A DNA stretch of 7,979 bases from an uncultured Eubacteriales bacterium. GTDB lineage: Bacteria > Bacillota_A > Clostridia > Christensenellales > Aristaeellaceae. The stretch covers positions 1 to 7,979 of the forward strand of contig CADCQZ010000453.1 of NCBI GenBank assembly GCA_902803675.1, in the 5' to 3' direction. Position 1 is the stretch's first letter. Every line of letters starts with the position of its first letter. Shown in pieces: positions 1 through 7,979 of the stretch. The notes beneath the pieces are model-generated. The model made no database searches, had not been told where the DNA came from, and worked only from the letters and a program-made list of their open reading frames with translations. The translations under genes and the position numbers were made by a program.

Positions 1-384
1 CTGCACGATCAGGTACAGAATGAGCTGGCTCAGGGCGGCGGCGGATGACAGGACGGCCGCGGGGAGAAGACGGCCCGACGGGCGCTTTACCGTGAGGAAA
101 AAGAACACCGTCAGCACCGGCACGTAATAAAGGAGCGCGCAGGCGGCTCCCGCGGGGCCGAGCATTCTCCACCAGCCCAGGCAGGCCAGGAGAAGGCACG
201 CCGCCCCGGGCAGGAGCCCCGCGTACACCGCGGCGAAGGCCAGGAAGACCGGCGCGGCGAAGTACAGAGGCACCACCGCCATGGGCATGAGGATCGGGTC
301 AAAGCACAGAGCCGCCGTCAGGCCGAACAGGCCCGTGAGCACCCCCGCCGCGGCCTTCCCCCGCAGAAGATAGAATTTCCCCAT
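1..384 (-). CDS. Polytopic membrane protein, N-terminal part (3' end beyond window)
   Basis: The frame is open from an ATG at 384 to the window edge, giving 128 codons with no stop, so the C-terminus is missing. The start is set by a GGAGG at 392-396, 7 nt upstream, and a strong promoter just before it. The protein begins MGKFYLLRGK and is then almost wholly hydrophobic. I see probable membrane segments near residues 11-28, 31-54, 56-72, 80-99 and 106-127. Short basic stretches (R8/K10, R73, K100-R101, R105) suggest loop topology. It has no cleavable signal peptide and no catalytic motif I can name. The run of closely spaced helices resembles N-termini of YybS/DUF2232-type or substrate-transporter S-component-like integral membrane proteins of Firmicutes, but that is only an impression of architecture. 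It appears to be the first gene of its own transcription unit, separate from the operon upstream. Function unknown. Confidence 0.8.
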   Translation of the reverse strand, partial: MGKFYLLRGKAAAGVLTGLFGLTAALCFDPILMPMAVVPLYFAAPVFLAFAAVYAGLLPGAACLLLACLGWWRMLGPAGAACALLYYVPVLTVFFFLTVKRPSGRLLPAAVLSSAAALSQLILYLIVQ

Positions 385-391
385 GGATATG

Positions 392-396
392 CCTCC
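392..396 (-). promoter_or_regulatory. Ribosome binding site of the membrane protein gene
   Basis: On the minus strand this reads GGAGG, with 7 nt to the ATG at 384. This is close to ideal spacing and supports the start at 384 over the later in-frame ATG codons of the reading frame. Confidence 0.8.
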
Positions 397-414
397 GATC
401 ACACTTTGAAACAC

Positions 415-443
415 ATTGTAAAATCACGGGACCGCTTTGTCAA
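415..443 (-). promoter_or_regulatory. Sigma-A type promoter for the membrane protein gene
   Basis: The minus strand carries a perfect -35 box TTGACA (438-443), a spacer of exactly 17 bp, and a -10 box TACAAT (415-420) that differs from TATAAT at one position. Transcription would begin near 408, leaving a leader of about 24 nt that contains the GGAGG ribosome binding site. The local AT-rich patch (about 400-425) stands out in otherwise GC-rich DNA. The -35 box lies inside a hairpin sequence at 428-451, so termination or regulation may overlap with initiation here. No extended -10 (TGn) is seen. Confidence 0.8.
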
Positions 444-451
444 GCGCTCCC
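420..451 (-). terminator. Putative intrinsic terminator after the TPM gene, overlapping the next promoter
   Basis: Starting 20 nt after the TPM gene stop, the minus strand can fold as GGGA-G-CGCTT, loop GACA, AAGCG-G-TCCC (428-451). That is nine base pairs around one internal G-G mismatch. It is followed by GTGATTTT, with the four T at 420-423. The stem is good, but the T-tract is short and offset by four bases, so termination may be only partial. The loop plus one arm holds the TTGACA -35 box of the next gene. The same dyad could instead be a repressor operator. Folding was done by eye, with no energy calculated. Confidence 0.5.
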
Positions 452-471
452 GGCGCGGGGCCGCTCCCATA

Positions 472-1254
472 TCAGAACGATCCGCCCCGGCCGCCGTAGG
501 ATGTGCCGCTGGAGGAAGAGAAGCTCCCTCCCCCGCCCCCGCCGCTGTGGCCGGAAGAGCTGCTGCTGGTCTCGATCCTGCGGCGGGTCTGGGTGGTGTA
601 CAGGTACACGTCCGAGCGCCGGGTCAGTTCCGTATCCACCACGTACTCGTTGGCCGTTCCCCGGCCGTGCCCGGTCTTCATGCCCGCGATCATCACGAAC
701 AGGGCGATGGACGCCGCCGCCGCCCCGATCACGGCGGCGATGGGCAGCTTGCCCAGGATCACCGCTCTGCGCGCGGCGGGAGAGCCGTTCATCCCGGCCA
801 GATTGCTTTCATCCAACACGTCCCGGCAGGCCCTGAGGAACGCCTCCGCGGCGCCGGACCAGCTGTTTTTTCTCAGATAGGGCAGCACCTGCTCATCCAT
901 TTCGTCGAACTCGTAATCGCCGAAGATCTTCTTGCCCGTACCGGCGGTCACGTAGTAGTACTTCCTGGAGGTGGTGGACACGGCGAAGATCGCGCCGTTG
1001 GGCCCGAAGCCCGCGGCCTCGAAAGCGTCCGCGGCCGCCACCCGCAGTTTGCTCTCGGTCATCTCCCGGTCCGTCAGGTAGAACATCACCTGGAAGTTGT
1101 ACTCCTCCAGGATCGCGTCCACACCGTCGGACAGCGTTTTTTCCTGGGACGAGGACAGCACCTTCGCGATGTCCTCGACAGCCGATATCTGAGCCTGGGC
1201 GCCGGACAGGAGCAGAAGGACCAGCGCGGTCAGAAGGATAAGGAGCCTTTTCAT
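472..1254 (-). CDS. TPM-domain protein, secreted and membrane-anchored, with Gly/Ser-rich tail
   Basis: The protein has 260 residues, starting MKRLLILLTALVL. A signal peptide (about 1-21, likely cut after AQA) is followed by a TPM domain (TLP18.3/Psb32/MOLO-1 family, PF04536) at about 24-150. Family-like features are the N-G-A-[IVL]-F stretch near 86-90, the arginine and aromatic run near 97-101, and the G-x-G at 105-107. One transmembrane helix (about 169-192) comes next, then a charged segment, then a tail rich in Ser and Gly (229-260) ending GGSF, as is common in bacterial TPM proteins. The TPM domain would face outside and the tail would be cytoplasmic. The start at 1254 is chosen over the in-frame ATG at 1332 because it gives a proper signal peptide, follows a GGGGGTG site, and overlaps the preceding stop as ATGA. 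TPM proteins have been linked to phosphatase activity in plants and to membrane or envelope upkeep in bacteria. The function here is inferred only. Confidence 0.85.
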   Translation of the reverse strand: MKRLLILLTALVLLLLSGAQAQISAVEDIAKVLSSSQEKTLSDGVDAILEEYNFQVMFYLTDREMTESKLRVAAADAFEAAGFGPNGAIFAVSTTSRKYYYVTAGTGKKIFGDYEFDEMDEQVLPYLRKNSWSGAAEAFLRACRDVLDESNLAGMNGSPAARRAVILGKLPIAAVIGAAAASIALFVMIAGMKTGHGRGTANEYVVDTELTRRSDVYLYTTQTRRRIETSSSSSGHSGGGGGGSFSSSSGTSYGGRGGSF

Positions 1255-2339
1255 CCTATCACCCCCGATACCAGAAGAGCGTAGATCACCGCCATGGCGA
1301 TCCCGGTGACGACGAGGAACCATATCAGCCACGTGACCACGGCCTTGCCTGTGTCCACGGGCAGATCGCCTTTGATCTGGCCGGTCTGGCCGTTCATGGC
1401 GAAGGTGTAGGTCTTGCCCTTGTGCTGGTTATTGAGCAGATACACCGGCATCATCACGTTTTCGGCCTTGCTGCGCACCACGTCGATCCGGGTGGCCGTG
1501 GGCGAATAGGTGGTGTAGCCCATGACCGTGGCGTCGCAGGCCTGGCGGACGGACTGATTGATCCTGTCCTTGGCCCGGGGCGCGCACTGGCTCACCTCCT
1601 GGTTGTACCGCTCGGCCTCATAGCCGCTCAGGTAGGCCATGTTGAAGGCCACCGCGCCCTTGTAGTCAAAGGGCTCCACCGCCTCCATCAGGGCGTCGTC
1701 CAGCTTGGTGGAGGAGTTCACGGGCACGTCGTCGAAGGCCATGGTGCCGCCGCGGGACACATGGTAATGGGCCGTATCGGTGATCTCGTAATTGCCGTGG
1801 CGGTGGGTCCTCACCCGGGTGGCCCGGTAAGTGATATCCGCGTCGGTGACGCAGTCGAACAGCCAGAAGGGCACGTAGATCCCGCGGATCTTATTGCGCT
1901 GCTCGGCGGACCCGTAGCCCGCGGGCAGAAGGCGCTTGCCTTTGCACATGCGCGCGTAAGCGGCTTTGGCGTCCTCCTCGGTCTTCGCGAAGGGGATGAT
2001 CTTGTTGGGCCTGAAATCCCCGGAGAGCACCTCGGGCATCACCGAGGGGCTGCCGCAGTAGGGGCACTGGGCGGCCGCGCCCGTATCACTGACCACGATC
2101 TCACCGCCGCAGCCGGAGCAGCGGAAGGCCCTGAGCCCCTCCCCGGCATCGGACGCGGCAGGCACTTCCCACTTGAAGTCCCGGCTCGTCTGATTCATGT
2201 AGCGGTCGTTCTCGGTGACCTCTTCCAGCGCGGAGACGGGGAAAGTGTTCCCGCAGGAGGAACAGGCCATCTCCTCCGAACTGCCGGACCAGGTCAGGGT
2301 CGACCCGCAGCAGGGGCATGTGTAATTCCTTGCTTCCAT
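1251..2339 (-). CDS. Double zinc-ribbon, single-pass membrane protein (TFIIB-type zinc-ribbon family)
   Basis: The protein has 362 residues. Two zinc ribbons lie at the N-terminus. The first uses C8/C11 (CPCCG) and C26/C29 (CSSCG); the second uses C74/C77 (CSGCGG) and C92/C95 (CPYCG). A long soluble region follows, including a YVPFWLFDC stretch near 155-163 and a conserved-looking MMPVYLLNN-to-GQTGQIKGDLP stretch near 296-325. One hydrophobic segment (about 333-358) lies at the extreme C-terminus, so the bulk is probably cytoplasmic on a tail anchor. Proteins of this kind are common in Firmicutes, where automatic annotation often names them zinc-ribbon or PriA-like; nothing here suggests a helicase. 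The ATG at 2339 follows AAGGAG at 2351-2356 with an 11-nt spacer. The stop overlaps the TPM gene start as ATGA, which implies coupled translation and a shared task, perhaps membrane-stress response by analogy with Bacillus YdjG/YdjH. Confidence 0.85.
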   Translation of the reverse strand: MEARNYTCPCCGSTLTWSGSSEEMACSSCGNTFPVSALEEVTENDRYMNQTSRDFKWEVPAASDAGEGLRAFRCSGCGGEIVVSDTGAAAQCPYCGSPSVMPEVLSGDFRPNKIIPFAKTEEDAKAAYARMCKGKRLLPAGYGSAEQRNKIRGIYVPFWLFDCVTDADITYRATRVRTHRHGNYEITDTAHYHVSRGGTMAFDDVPVNSSTKLDDALMEAVEPFDYKGAVAFNMAYLSGYEAERYNQEVSQCAPRAKDRINQSVRQACDATVMGYTTYSPTATRIDVVRSKAENVMMPVYLLNNQHKGKTYTFAMNGQTGQIKGDLPVDTGKAVVTWLIWFLVVTGIAMAVIYALLVSGVIG

Positions 2340-2350
2340 CCGTTTACCAA

Positions 2351-2370
2351 CTCCTTTTCACGTGAAGGCC
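2351..2370 (-). promoter_or_regulatory. Ribosome binding site of the zinc-ribbon gene with an adjacent palindrome
   Basis: The minus strand reads AAGGAG at 2351-2356, 11 nt before the ATG at 2339. Directly upstream lies the perfect 10-bp palindrome TTCACGTGAA (2357-2366). A CCTT at 2365-2368 could pair with the AAGG of the ribosome binding site and partly cover it. The stem is only four pairs, so any effect would be weak. The stretch sits in the 30-nt gap between the cvpA stop and the zinc-ribbon start. Confidence 0.5.
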
Positions 2371-3062
2371 TAAAACCTTCCCTGGATCACTTTGATGAAG
2401 AACCCGTCACTGGAAAAGAGCCCCGCCAGGCGGCTCCCTTCCAGATAAGCCTGGGTGACGCCCTGGGGCAGCACTGTGGACACGATGGGCAGCAGCAGGA
2501 AGATCACATAGACGATGACCGCTCCCCGGGCCAGGCCGAACAGGCCGCCGGCCAGGAAATCCGCCGTTTTGAGCAGGGGGAACTTGGCCACGCCGGCGAT
2601 GAGGCCTGTCAGAAGGCTTAAGCCAAGAGCGCTCACCGCGAATACCGCCACGCAGCACAGCACCCGCACGGCGGCGTTGACCACGGTCTTGGACACGTAA
2701 TCGTTCACCGTGGCCGAGCCGGGCTGGTCGGCGTTCTTCAGGCTGGAGCGGAGGATGCCCGAGAGCACATCCGGCAGCTTCACGCTGGAGATGACCTCCT
2801 CCGTCTGGGCGTCGGTGAGCCCCGCGGCGGGGGTCTGGGCCAGGGTGACGTCCCCCACCCGCGTCACCGCGTCGGTGAAGGTGACCATGTTGTTCACCAG
2901 GCCCTGATTGCTCTGCAGGGCGTCGGAAAGCACCGGCCCGAAGGTGACCGCCAGGAACACCGCCGCCAGCACCGAGACCACCGACAGGAGCGTGTGCAGG
3001 AAGCCGTGATAGACCCCGTAGACCACGCTCAGGCCGAGGATGATGAGAATGCCGATATCCAC
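2370..3062 (-). CDS. cvpA: CvpA-family integral membrane protein
   Basis: The protein has 230 residues from the GTG at 3062 to the TAG at 2370. It has the CvpA (PF02674) layout. The first helix is DIGILIILGLSVVYGVYHGF (2-21) with the G16-x3-G20 pair typical of the family, and a second helix runs about 24-42. An extended, mostly polar region of about 85 residues follows (45-128), then helices at about 131-158 and 170-197 and a short C-terminal tail. E. coli CvpA is needed for colicin V production and affects purF expression; in Firmicutes the family's role is poorly defined, with membrane or envelope functions suspected. The start is uncertain. GTG 3062 is 18 nt from the only good ribosome binding site (GGGAG, 3081-3085), while an in-frame CTG at 3071 is 9 nt from it and would give MNAVDIGILII, a very usual CvpA N-terminus. 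The gene follows lepA closely and is probably in its operon. Confidence 0.85.
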   Translation of the reverse strand: MDIGILIILGLSVVYGVYHGFLHTLLSVVSVLAAVFLAVTFGPVLSDALQSNQGLVNNMVTFTDAVTRVGDVTLAQTPAAGLTDAQTEEVISSVKLPDVLSGILRSSLKNADQPGSATVNDYVSKTVVNAAVRVLCCVAVFAVSALGLSLLTGLIAGVAKFPLLKTADFLAGGLFGLARGAVIVYVIFLLLPIVSTVLPQGVTQAYLEGSRLAGLFSSDGFFIKVIQGRF

Positions 3063-3068
3063 CGCGTT

Positions 3069-3085
3069 CAGTTTCGTTCACTCCC
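3069..3085 (-). promoter_or_regulatory. Ribosome binding site of cvpA and possible CTG start codon
   Basis: On the minus strand GGGAG (3081-3085) is followed by TGAACGAAA and then CTG (3069-3071), in frame with cvpA. The TGA at 3078-3080 is in the same frame, so the protein cannot begin further upstream. The choice is therefore CTG 3071 with ideal spacing, or GTG 3062 with an 18-nt spacer. Confidence 0.5.
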
Positions 3086-3111
3086 TTCCGGTGTTTTCAT
3101 TTCAGGTCCCG

Positions 3112-4914
<1,803 letters not shown>

Positions 4915-4921
4915 TTTAAAT

Positions 4922-4927
4922 ACCTCC
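4922..4927 (-). promoter_or_regulatory. Ribosome binding site that fixes the GTG start of lepA
   Basis: The minus strand reads GGAGGT, followed by ATTTAAA and the GTG at 4914. It lies in the 23-nt gap between the parC stop (TAG, 4938-4940) and lepA. It shows that the rare start codon is the true one, since it yields [21 protein letters not shown], the standard LepA N-terminus. Confidence 0.85.
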
Positions 4928-4937
4928 AAATCGGGGT

Positions 4938-7373
4938 CTACAGGATGAGGCCCGTCACCACGTCGTCCAGCACCGCCATCACGATGGGCTTGCCCTTGTC
5001 GGCGGCGGACACCACGGGCAGATCCTCGGTGGTGATGGGGGTGAGCAGGCCGTTTTTCTGCACGACGGTCATGCCCCGGAAGCCGTCCACCCGGGCCGCG
5101 GCGGCGATGCGCTCGCCGTTGGCCCCGCTCTTCACCAGGCCGAAGCACCGGGCGCCCTTGCCGGCGCGCCCCTGGGGATCCAGCAGAGCGCCCATGAGCC
5201 GCTTGCCGTAGCCCCGGTCCGTCATCAATACCAGCTGAGCCGTATTGTCAAAGGTGCAGGCGTATATCACACTGTCGCCCTCATCGAGCCTGATGCCCTT
5301 CACGCCGGCGGATACCCGGCCCGTGGCGGGCACTTCCTCCATATGGAAGCGGATGCTCATGCCCTTTTTGGTCACCAGCAGCAGGTCGTCATCCGCTTCC
5401 GCGTGGAACACCGAGAGCACCCGGTCGTCCCCCTTGAGGGAGCAGGCGGCGAAGCGCCCGCGGCGCAGATCGTACTCCCCGGCGGCCGTGCGCTTCACCA
5501 GGCCGTTCTTCGTCACGAACACCAGGTCGGGAAGCCCCGCGGCTCCCTGGGGAGGCAGGTCCAGCATGGCCACGGACTTCTCGTCCTTCTCCAGGCCCTG
5601 CAGCAGGCCCTGAAGGGACACGCCCCGTTCCTTCACCCGGGTGATCTCGTTGAGGGCGCCCACGCTCAGGCGGAAGCAGTTGCCCAGGTCCGTGAAGAAC
5701 AGCAGGGTGTGGTCCGTCGCGGTCCTGTAGGTCACCTGCTGGAACTCCGCCTCGCTGTCGGGCAGCTCCAGCTTCTCATAGGTGCGGGGCGCGTAACGGC
5801 GCACCAGGCCGCCCCGGGTGAGGACCACCACCGCGTCCTCCGGGATGACCTCCATGACGACCTCCTCCTGGGCGTCGCCCTCCTGGGCCTTCTCGATGGT
5901 GGTGCGCCGGTCGTCCCCGAATTTCTCGGCGATCTCGGTGAGTTCCTTTTTGATCACGTTCATCAGCTTTTTCTCGCTGCCCAGGATGCCCTCCAGGGTA
6001 GCGATCAGCTTGAGGACATCGGCGTATTCCTTCCGGAGAGCCTCGATCTCCAGGCCCGTGAGGCGCTGCAGGCGCAGATCCAGGATCGCCTGGGCCTGGG
6101 CCTCGTCGAAGCCGAAGCGCGCCATCAGCTTGTCCCGGGCCTCCCGGACCTTCTTGCTGCCCCGGATGAGGGCGATGACCTCGTCCAGGTTGTCCACCGC
6201 CACGATCAGGGCCTCCAGGATATGGGCCCTGGCGCGGGCCTGGGCGAGCTCGTACTCCGTGCGCCGGCGCACCACGTTTTTCTGATGGGCGATGTAGTAG
6301 TCCAGGATGGTCTTCAGGCTCATCTGCATGGGCTTGCCGTCGGCCACAGCCACGAGGTTCGCGCCCACCGTCACCTGCAGATCGGAATACTTGTAGAGCA
6401 CCTTGAGGATCTTTTCCGCGTCGTAGTCCTTGCGGACCTCGATGACCGCCCGCATGCCCGTGCGGTCCGACTCGTCCCGGATATCGTAGATGCCGCCCAG
6501 CTGGGCCTTTTTCTCCTCGGACAGTTTGAGGATCTTCTCCAGCATCTGGGCCTTGGAGACCCCGTAGGGGATCTCGGTGATGCAGATCAGCGTGCGCCCG
6601 GCGCTCCCCTTTTCCAGGTGGACGCGGGCCCGCAGGGTCATCTTGCCCCGGCCGGTGCGGTAGGCCTCGGCGATCTCGGGGGTGTCCAGGAGGATGCCGC
6701 CGGTGGGGAAATCCGGCGCGGGCAGCACCTTCATCAGCTTTTCCAGGGGCACGTCCGGGTCGTCGATCTCCAGGCACACCGCCGCCGCGGCCTCCCTCAG
6801 GTTATGGGGCGGGATATAGGTGGCCAGGCCCACCGCGATGCCGTTGGCGCCGTTGACCAGAAGGTTCGGGAAGCGCGCGGGCAGAAGGTCCGGCTCCTTC
6901 AGGGTGTCGTCGAAGTTCAGCCGGAAGGGCACCGTGTCCTTTTCGATGTCCCGGAGCATCTGCAGCGCCAGGGGCGCCATGCGCGCCTCGGTGTACCTCA
7001 TGGCGGCGGCGCTGTCCCCGTCGATGGAGCCGAAATTGCCGTGCCCGTCCACCAGCACGCCCCGCATGGTATAGGGCTGGGCCATGCGGACCAGGGCCTC
7101 GTACACGGAGGAATCCCCGTGGGGATGATATTTGCCCAGGCAGTCGCCCACGATGCGGGCGCACTTGCGGTGGGGCTTGTCGGGCGCCAGGCCCAGCTCG
7201 TTCATCGTATACAGGATGCGCCGCTGGACGGGCTTGAGGCCGTCCTCCACCCGGGGCAGGGCGCGCTCCAGGATGACGTATTCAGCGTAGGGCATCATGC
7301 TCTGGTGCATGACCTCCTCCAGGGAGGCCTGGATGATGACGTCCCTGCTGGTCTCAGGTTCTTTTCCCGGCAT
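4938..7373 (-). CDS. parC: Type IIA topoisomerase A subunit, ParC-like (topoisomerase IV)
   Basis: The protein has 811 residues and is complete. It is the DNA cleavage-religation subunit of an A2B2 type IIA topoisomerase. The N-terminal breakage-reunion domain (about 10-500) carries the [10 protein letters not shown] stretch (45-54), the [12 protein letters not shown] helix (81-92) and the catalytic pair Arg126-Tyr127 in [10 protein letters not shown] coiled-coil/tower region follows, then a C-terminal beta-pinwheel (about 505-800) with roughly six blade repeats of the kind [52 protein letters not shown] and [11 protein letters not shown]. No QRRGG[KR]G GyrA box is present at the first blade (about 525-550), which argues for a decatenating topoisomerase IV rather than gyrase. 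The catalytic domain N-terminus ([22 protein letters not shown]) also departs from the usual gyrase YAMSVI...DVRDGLKPVH form. The start ATG 7373 is preceded by GGAGG spaced 6 nt, and the gene lies 11 nt after its B-subunit partner. A divergent gyrA is the alternative. Confidence 0.85.
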   Translation of the reverse strand: MPGKEPETSRDVIIQASLEEVMHQSMMPYAEYVILERALPRVEDGLKPVQRRILYTMNELGLAPDKPHRKCARIVGDCLGKYHPHGDSSVYEALVRMAQPYTMRGVLVDGHGNFGSIDGDSAAAMRYTEARMAPLALQMLRDIEKDTVPFRLNFDDTLKEPDLLPARFPNLLVNGANGIAVGLATYIPPHNLREAAAAVCLEIDDPDVPLEKLMKVLPAPDFPTGGILLDTPEIAEAYRTGRGKMTLRARVHLEKGSAGRTLICITEIPYGVSKAQMLEKILKLSEEKKAQLGGIYDIRDESDRTGMRAVIEVRKDYDAEKILKVLYKYSDLQVTVGANLVAVADGKPMQMSLKTILDYYIAHQKNVVRRRTEYELAQARARAHILEALIVAVDNLDEVIALIRGSKKVREARDKLMARFGFDEAQAQAILDLRLQRLTGLEIEALRKEYADVLKLIATLEGILGSEKKLMNVIKKELTEIAEKFGDDRRTTIEKAQEGDAQEEVVMEVIPEDAVVVLTRGGLVRRYAPRTYEKLELPDSEAEFQQVTYRTATDHTLLFFTDLGNCFRLSVGALNEITRVKERGVSLQGLLQGLEKDEKSVAMLDLPPQGAAGLPDLVFVTKNGLVKRTAAGEYDLRRGRFAACSLKGDDRVLSVFHAEADDDLLLVTKKGMSIRFHMEEVPATGRVSAGVKGIRLDEGDSVIYACTFDNTAQLVLMTDRGYGKRLMGALLDPQGRAGKGARCFGLVKSGANGERIAAAARVDGFRGMTVVQKNGLLTPITTEDLPVVSAADKGKPIVMAVLDDVVTGLIL

Positions 7374-7384
7374 AATTTCCTCCG

Positions 7385-7979
7385 TCAGGCCGGATCACGG
7401 TCCGGCAGGATGTGGTAGCTGTTCTCAAGGGTGCCCTCGAACCGGTCCGCCTTGTTGAACTCGGCGTGGGAGATGATGTATTCCCGGCGGGGCTCCACCT
7501 TGTCGCCCATCAGCACGGATACGATATTGTCCTCCTGGATGGCGTCCTCCAGGGTGACCTGCATCAGCTTGCGCCGGTTGGGATCCATGGTGGTGTCCCA
7601 CAGCTGCTCCGGGTTCATCTCGCCCAGGCCCTTGTAGCGCTGGACGGTGTAGCCCTTCAGGCCCTTGGTGACCCGCTTGAGCTCCCGGTCGTCATAGGCG
7701 TACTGGATGCTGTCCCCCTTCTTGACCGCGTACAGGGGCGGCATGCCGATGAACACGTGCCCGTCGGACACCAGCTCCTTCATGTACCGGTAGAAGAAGG
7801 TCAGCAGGATGGCCCGGATATGGGCACCGTCCTGGTCCGCGTCCGCCAGGATGATGATCTTGTGGTACTTCAGGCTGGCAAGATCGAACTTATCCTCGAT
7901 GCCCGTGCCCAGGGCCGTGATGATGGAGCGGAACTCCTCATTGGCCAGCACCTGGTCCAGGCGCTTTTTCTCGGCGTTC
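7385..7979 (-). CDS. parE: Type IIA topoisomerase B subunit, ParE-like, C-terminal part (5' end beyond window)
   Basis: The frame is open to the right edge; 197 complete codons before the TGA are visible, beginning [16 protein letters not shown]. This is the TOPRIM and C-terminal portion of the ATPase subunit that pairs with the A subunit encoded directly downstream. The segment ALGTGI...[29 protein letters not shown] holds the DxDxDG metal-binding acids in the form DADQDG, followed by the GLGEMNP motif ([19 protein letters not shown]) that contacts the gate segment. The GTG at 7951 is internal, because upstream codons continue the family sequence. Most gyrase B subunits read TDADVDGAHIRT at the metal site; the ADADQDG version and the ParC-like partner support topoisomerase IV. 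The ATPase domain and the EGDSA acidic motif would lie outside the window. The stop is 11 nt from the parC start, consistent with coupled expression of equal subunit amounts. Confidence 0.93.
   Translation of the reverse strand, partial: NAEKKRLDQVLANEEFRSIITALGTGIEDKFDLASLKYHKIIILADADQDGAHIRAILLTFFYRYMKELVSDGHVFIGMPPLYAVKKGDSIQYAYDDRELKRVTKGLKGYTVQRYKGLGEMNPEQLWDTTMDPNRRKLMQVTLEDAIQEDNIVSVLMGDKVEPRREYIISHAEFNKADRFEGTLENSYHILPDRDPA

Noticed and set aside
111..302. Small minus-strand open frame of 63 codons inside the left-edge membrane gene
   Set aside because: It is out of frame with the hydrophobic, promoter-linked and ribosome-binding-site-linked frame and has Arg/Ser/Pro/Cys-rich shadow composition.
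451..460. GC-rich CCCG/CGGG mini-hairpin near 450-460 as a terminator
   Set aside because: The stem is only four pairs with a three-base loop and no T-tract; the longer dyad at 428-451 is the better candidate.
1255..1332. N-terminal extension of the TPM protein to an ATG at 1332
   Set aside because: The extra 26 residues are charged and would bury the signal peptide. They lie in the coding region of the zinc-ribbon gene, and the ATGA overlap at 1251-1254 explains the start.
1422..2621. Open frame of 399 codons on the plus strand opposite the zinc-ribbon gene and the cvpA end
   Set aside because: It is Gly/His/Leu-rich shadow translation that spans two real genes; the minus-strand products have clear motifs and ribosome binding sites.
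3068..3100. A ten-codon open frame (MKTPEGSERN) between lepA and cvpA as a possible leader peptide
   Set aside because: It has no ribosome binding site of its own, shows no regulatory codon pattern, and is most simply chance in a short gap.
4915..5148. N-terminal extension of LepA into the parC coding region
   Set aside because: The extra residues are Arg/Gly/His-rich nonsense, and the normal LepA start (GTG 4914) has its own GGAGGT site.
5343..7418. Long open frame of 691 codons on the plus strand opposite parC
   Set aside because: It is an antisense shadow of a GC-rich gene: His/Gly/Leu/Val-rich, with no family resemblance, while the minus strand encodes an unambiguous topoisomerase.

Overview
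The window is a GC-rich (well above half G+C by eye) chromosomal segment. The gene content and the strong GGAGG-type ribosome binding sites point to a Gram-positive anaerobe of the Clostridia or a related Firmicutes lineage. This assignment rests on family resemblance only. Every convincing gene lies on the minus strand, so transcription runs from the right edge of the window to the left.

The right-hand block (7979 down to 2370) looks like one operon: the 3' part of a type II topoisomerase B subunit (parE-like), a complete A subunit (parC-like), lepA (elongation factor 4) and a CvpA-family membrane protein. Gaps are short: 11 nt between parE and parC, 23 nt between parC and lepA, and about 40-50 nt between lepA and cvpA. 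I see no terminator between these genes. The A subunit lacks a recognisable GyrA box and the B subunit is of the DADQDG type, so the pair is more likely topoisomerase IV than the housekeeping gyrase.

The left-middle block (2339 down to 472) holds two translationally coupled genes with an ATGA overlap. The first encodes a double zinc-ribbon protein with one C-terminal membrane anchor. The second encodes a secreted, membrane-anchored TPM-domain protein with a Gly/Ser-rich tail. Only 30 nt separate them from cvpA, so they may be read through from the topoisomerase operon. The pair resembles the middle genes of the Bacillus ydjFGHI (PspA/SPFH) membrane-stress module, but no PspA or SPFH partner is visible here.

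The left edge (471 to 1) starts a new transcription unit. A near-consensus sigma-A promoter (TTGACA, 17 bp, TACAAT) drives a gene for a polytopic membrane protein that runs off the window. The -35 box of this promoter lies in the loop and one arm of a hairpin that may terminate the upstream operon, so one short stretch may serve two functions.

No RNA genes, CRISPR arrays, insertion sequences or phage genes were seen. Apart from the TPM/zinc-ribbon pair and some local regulatory details, this is mostly ordinary core-genome sequence.
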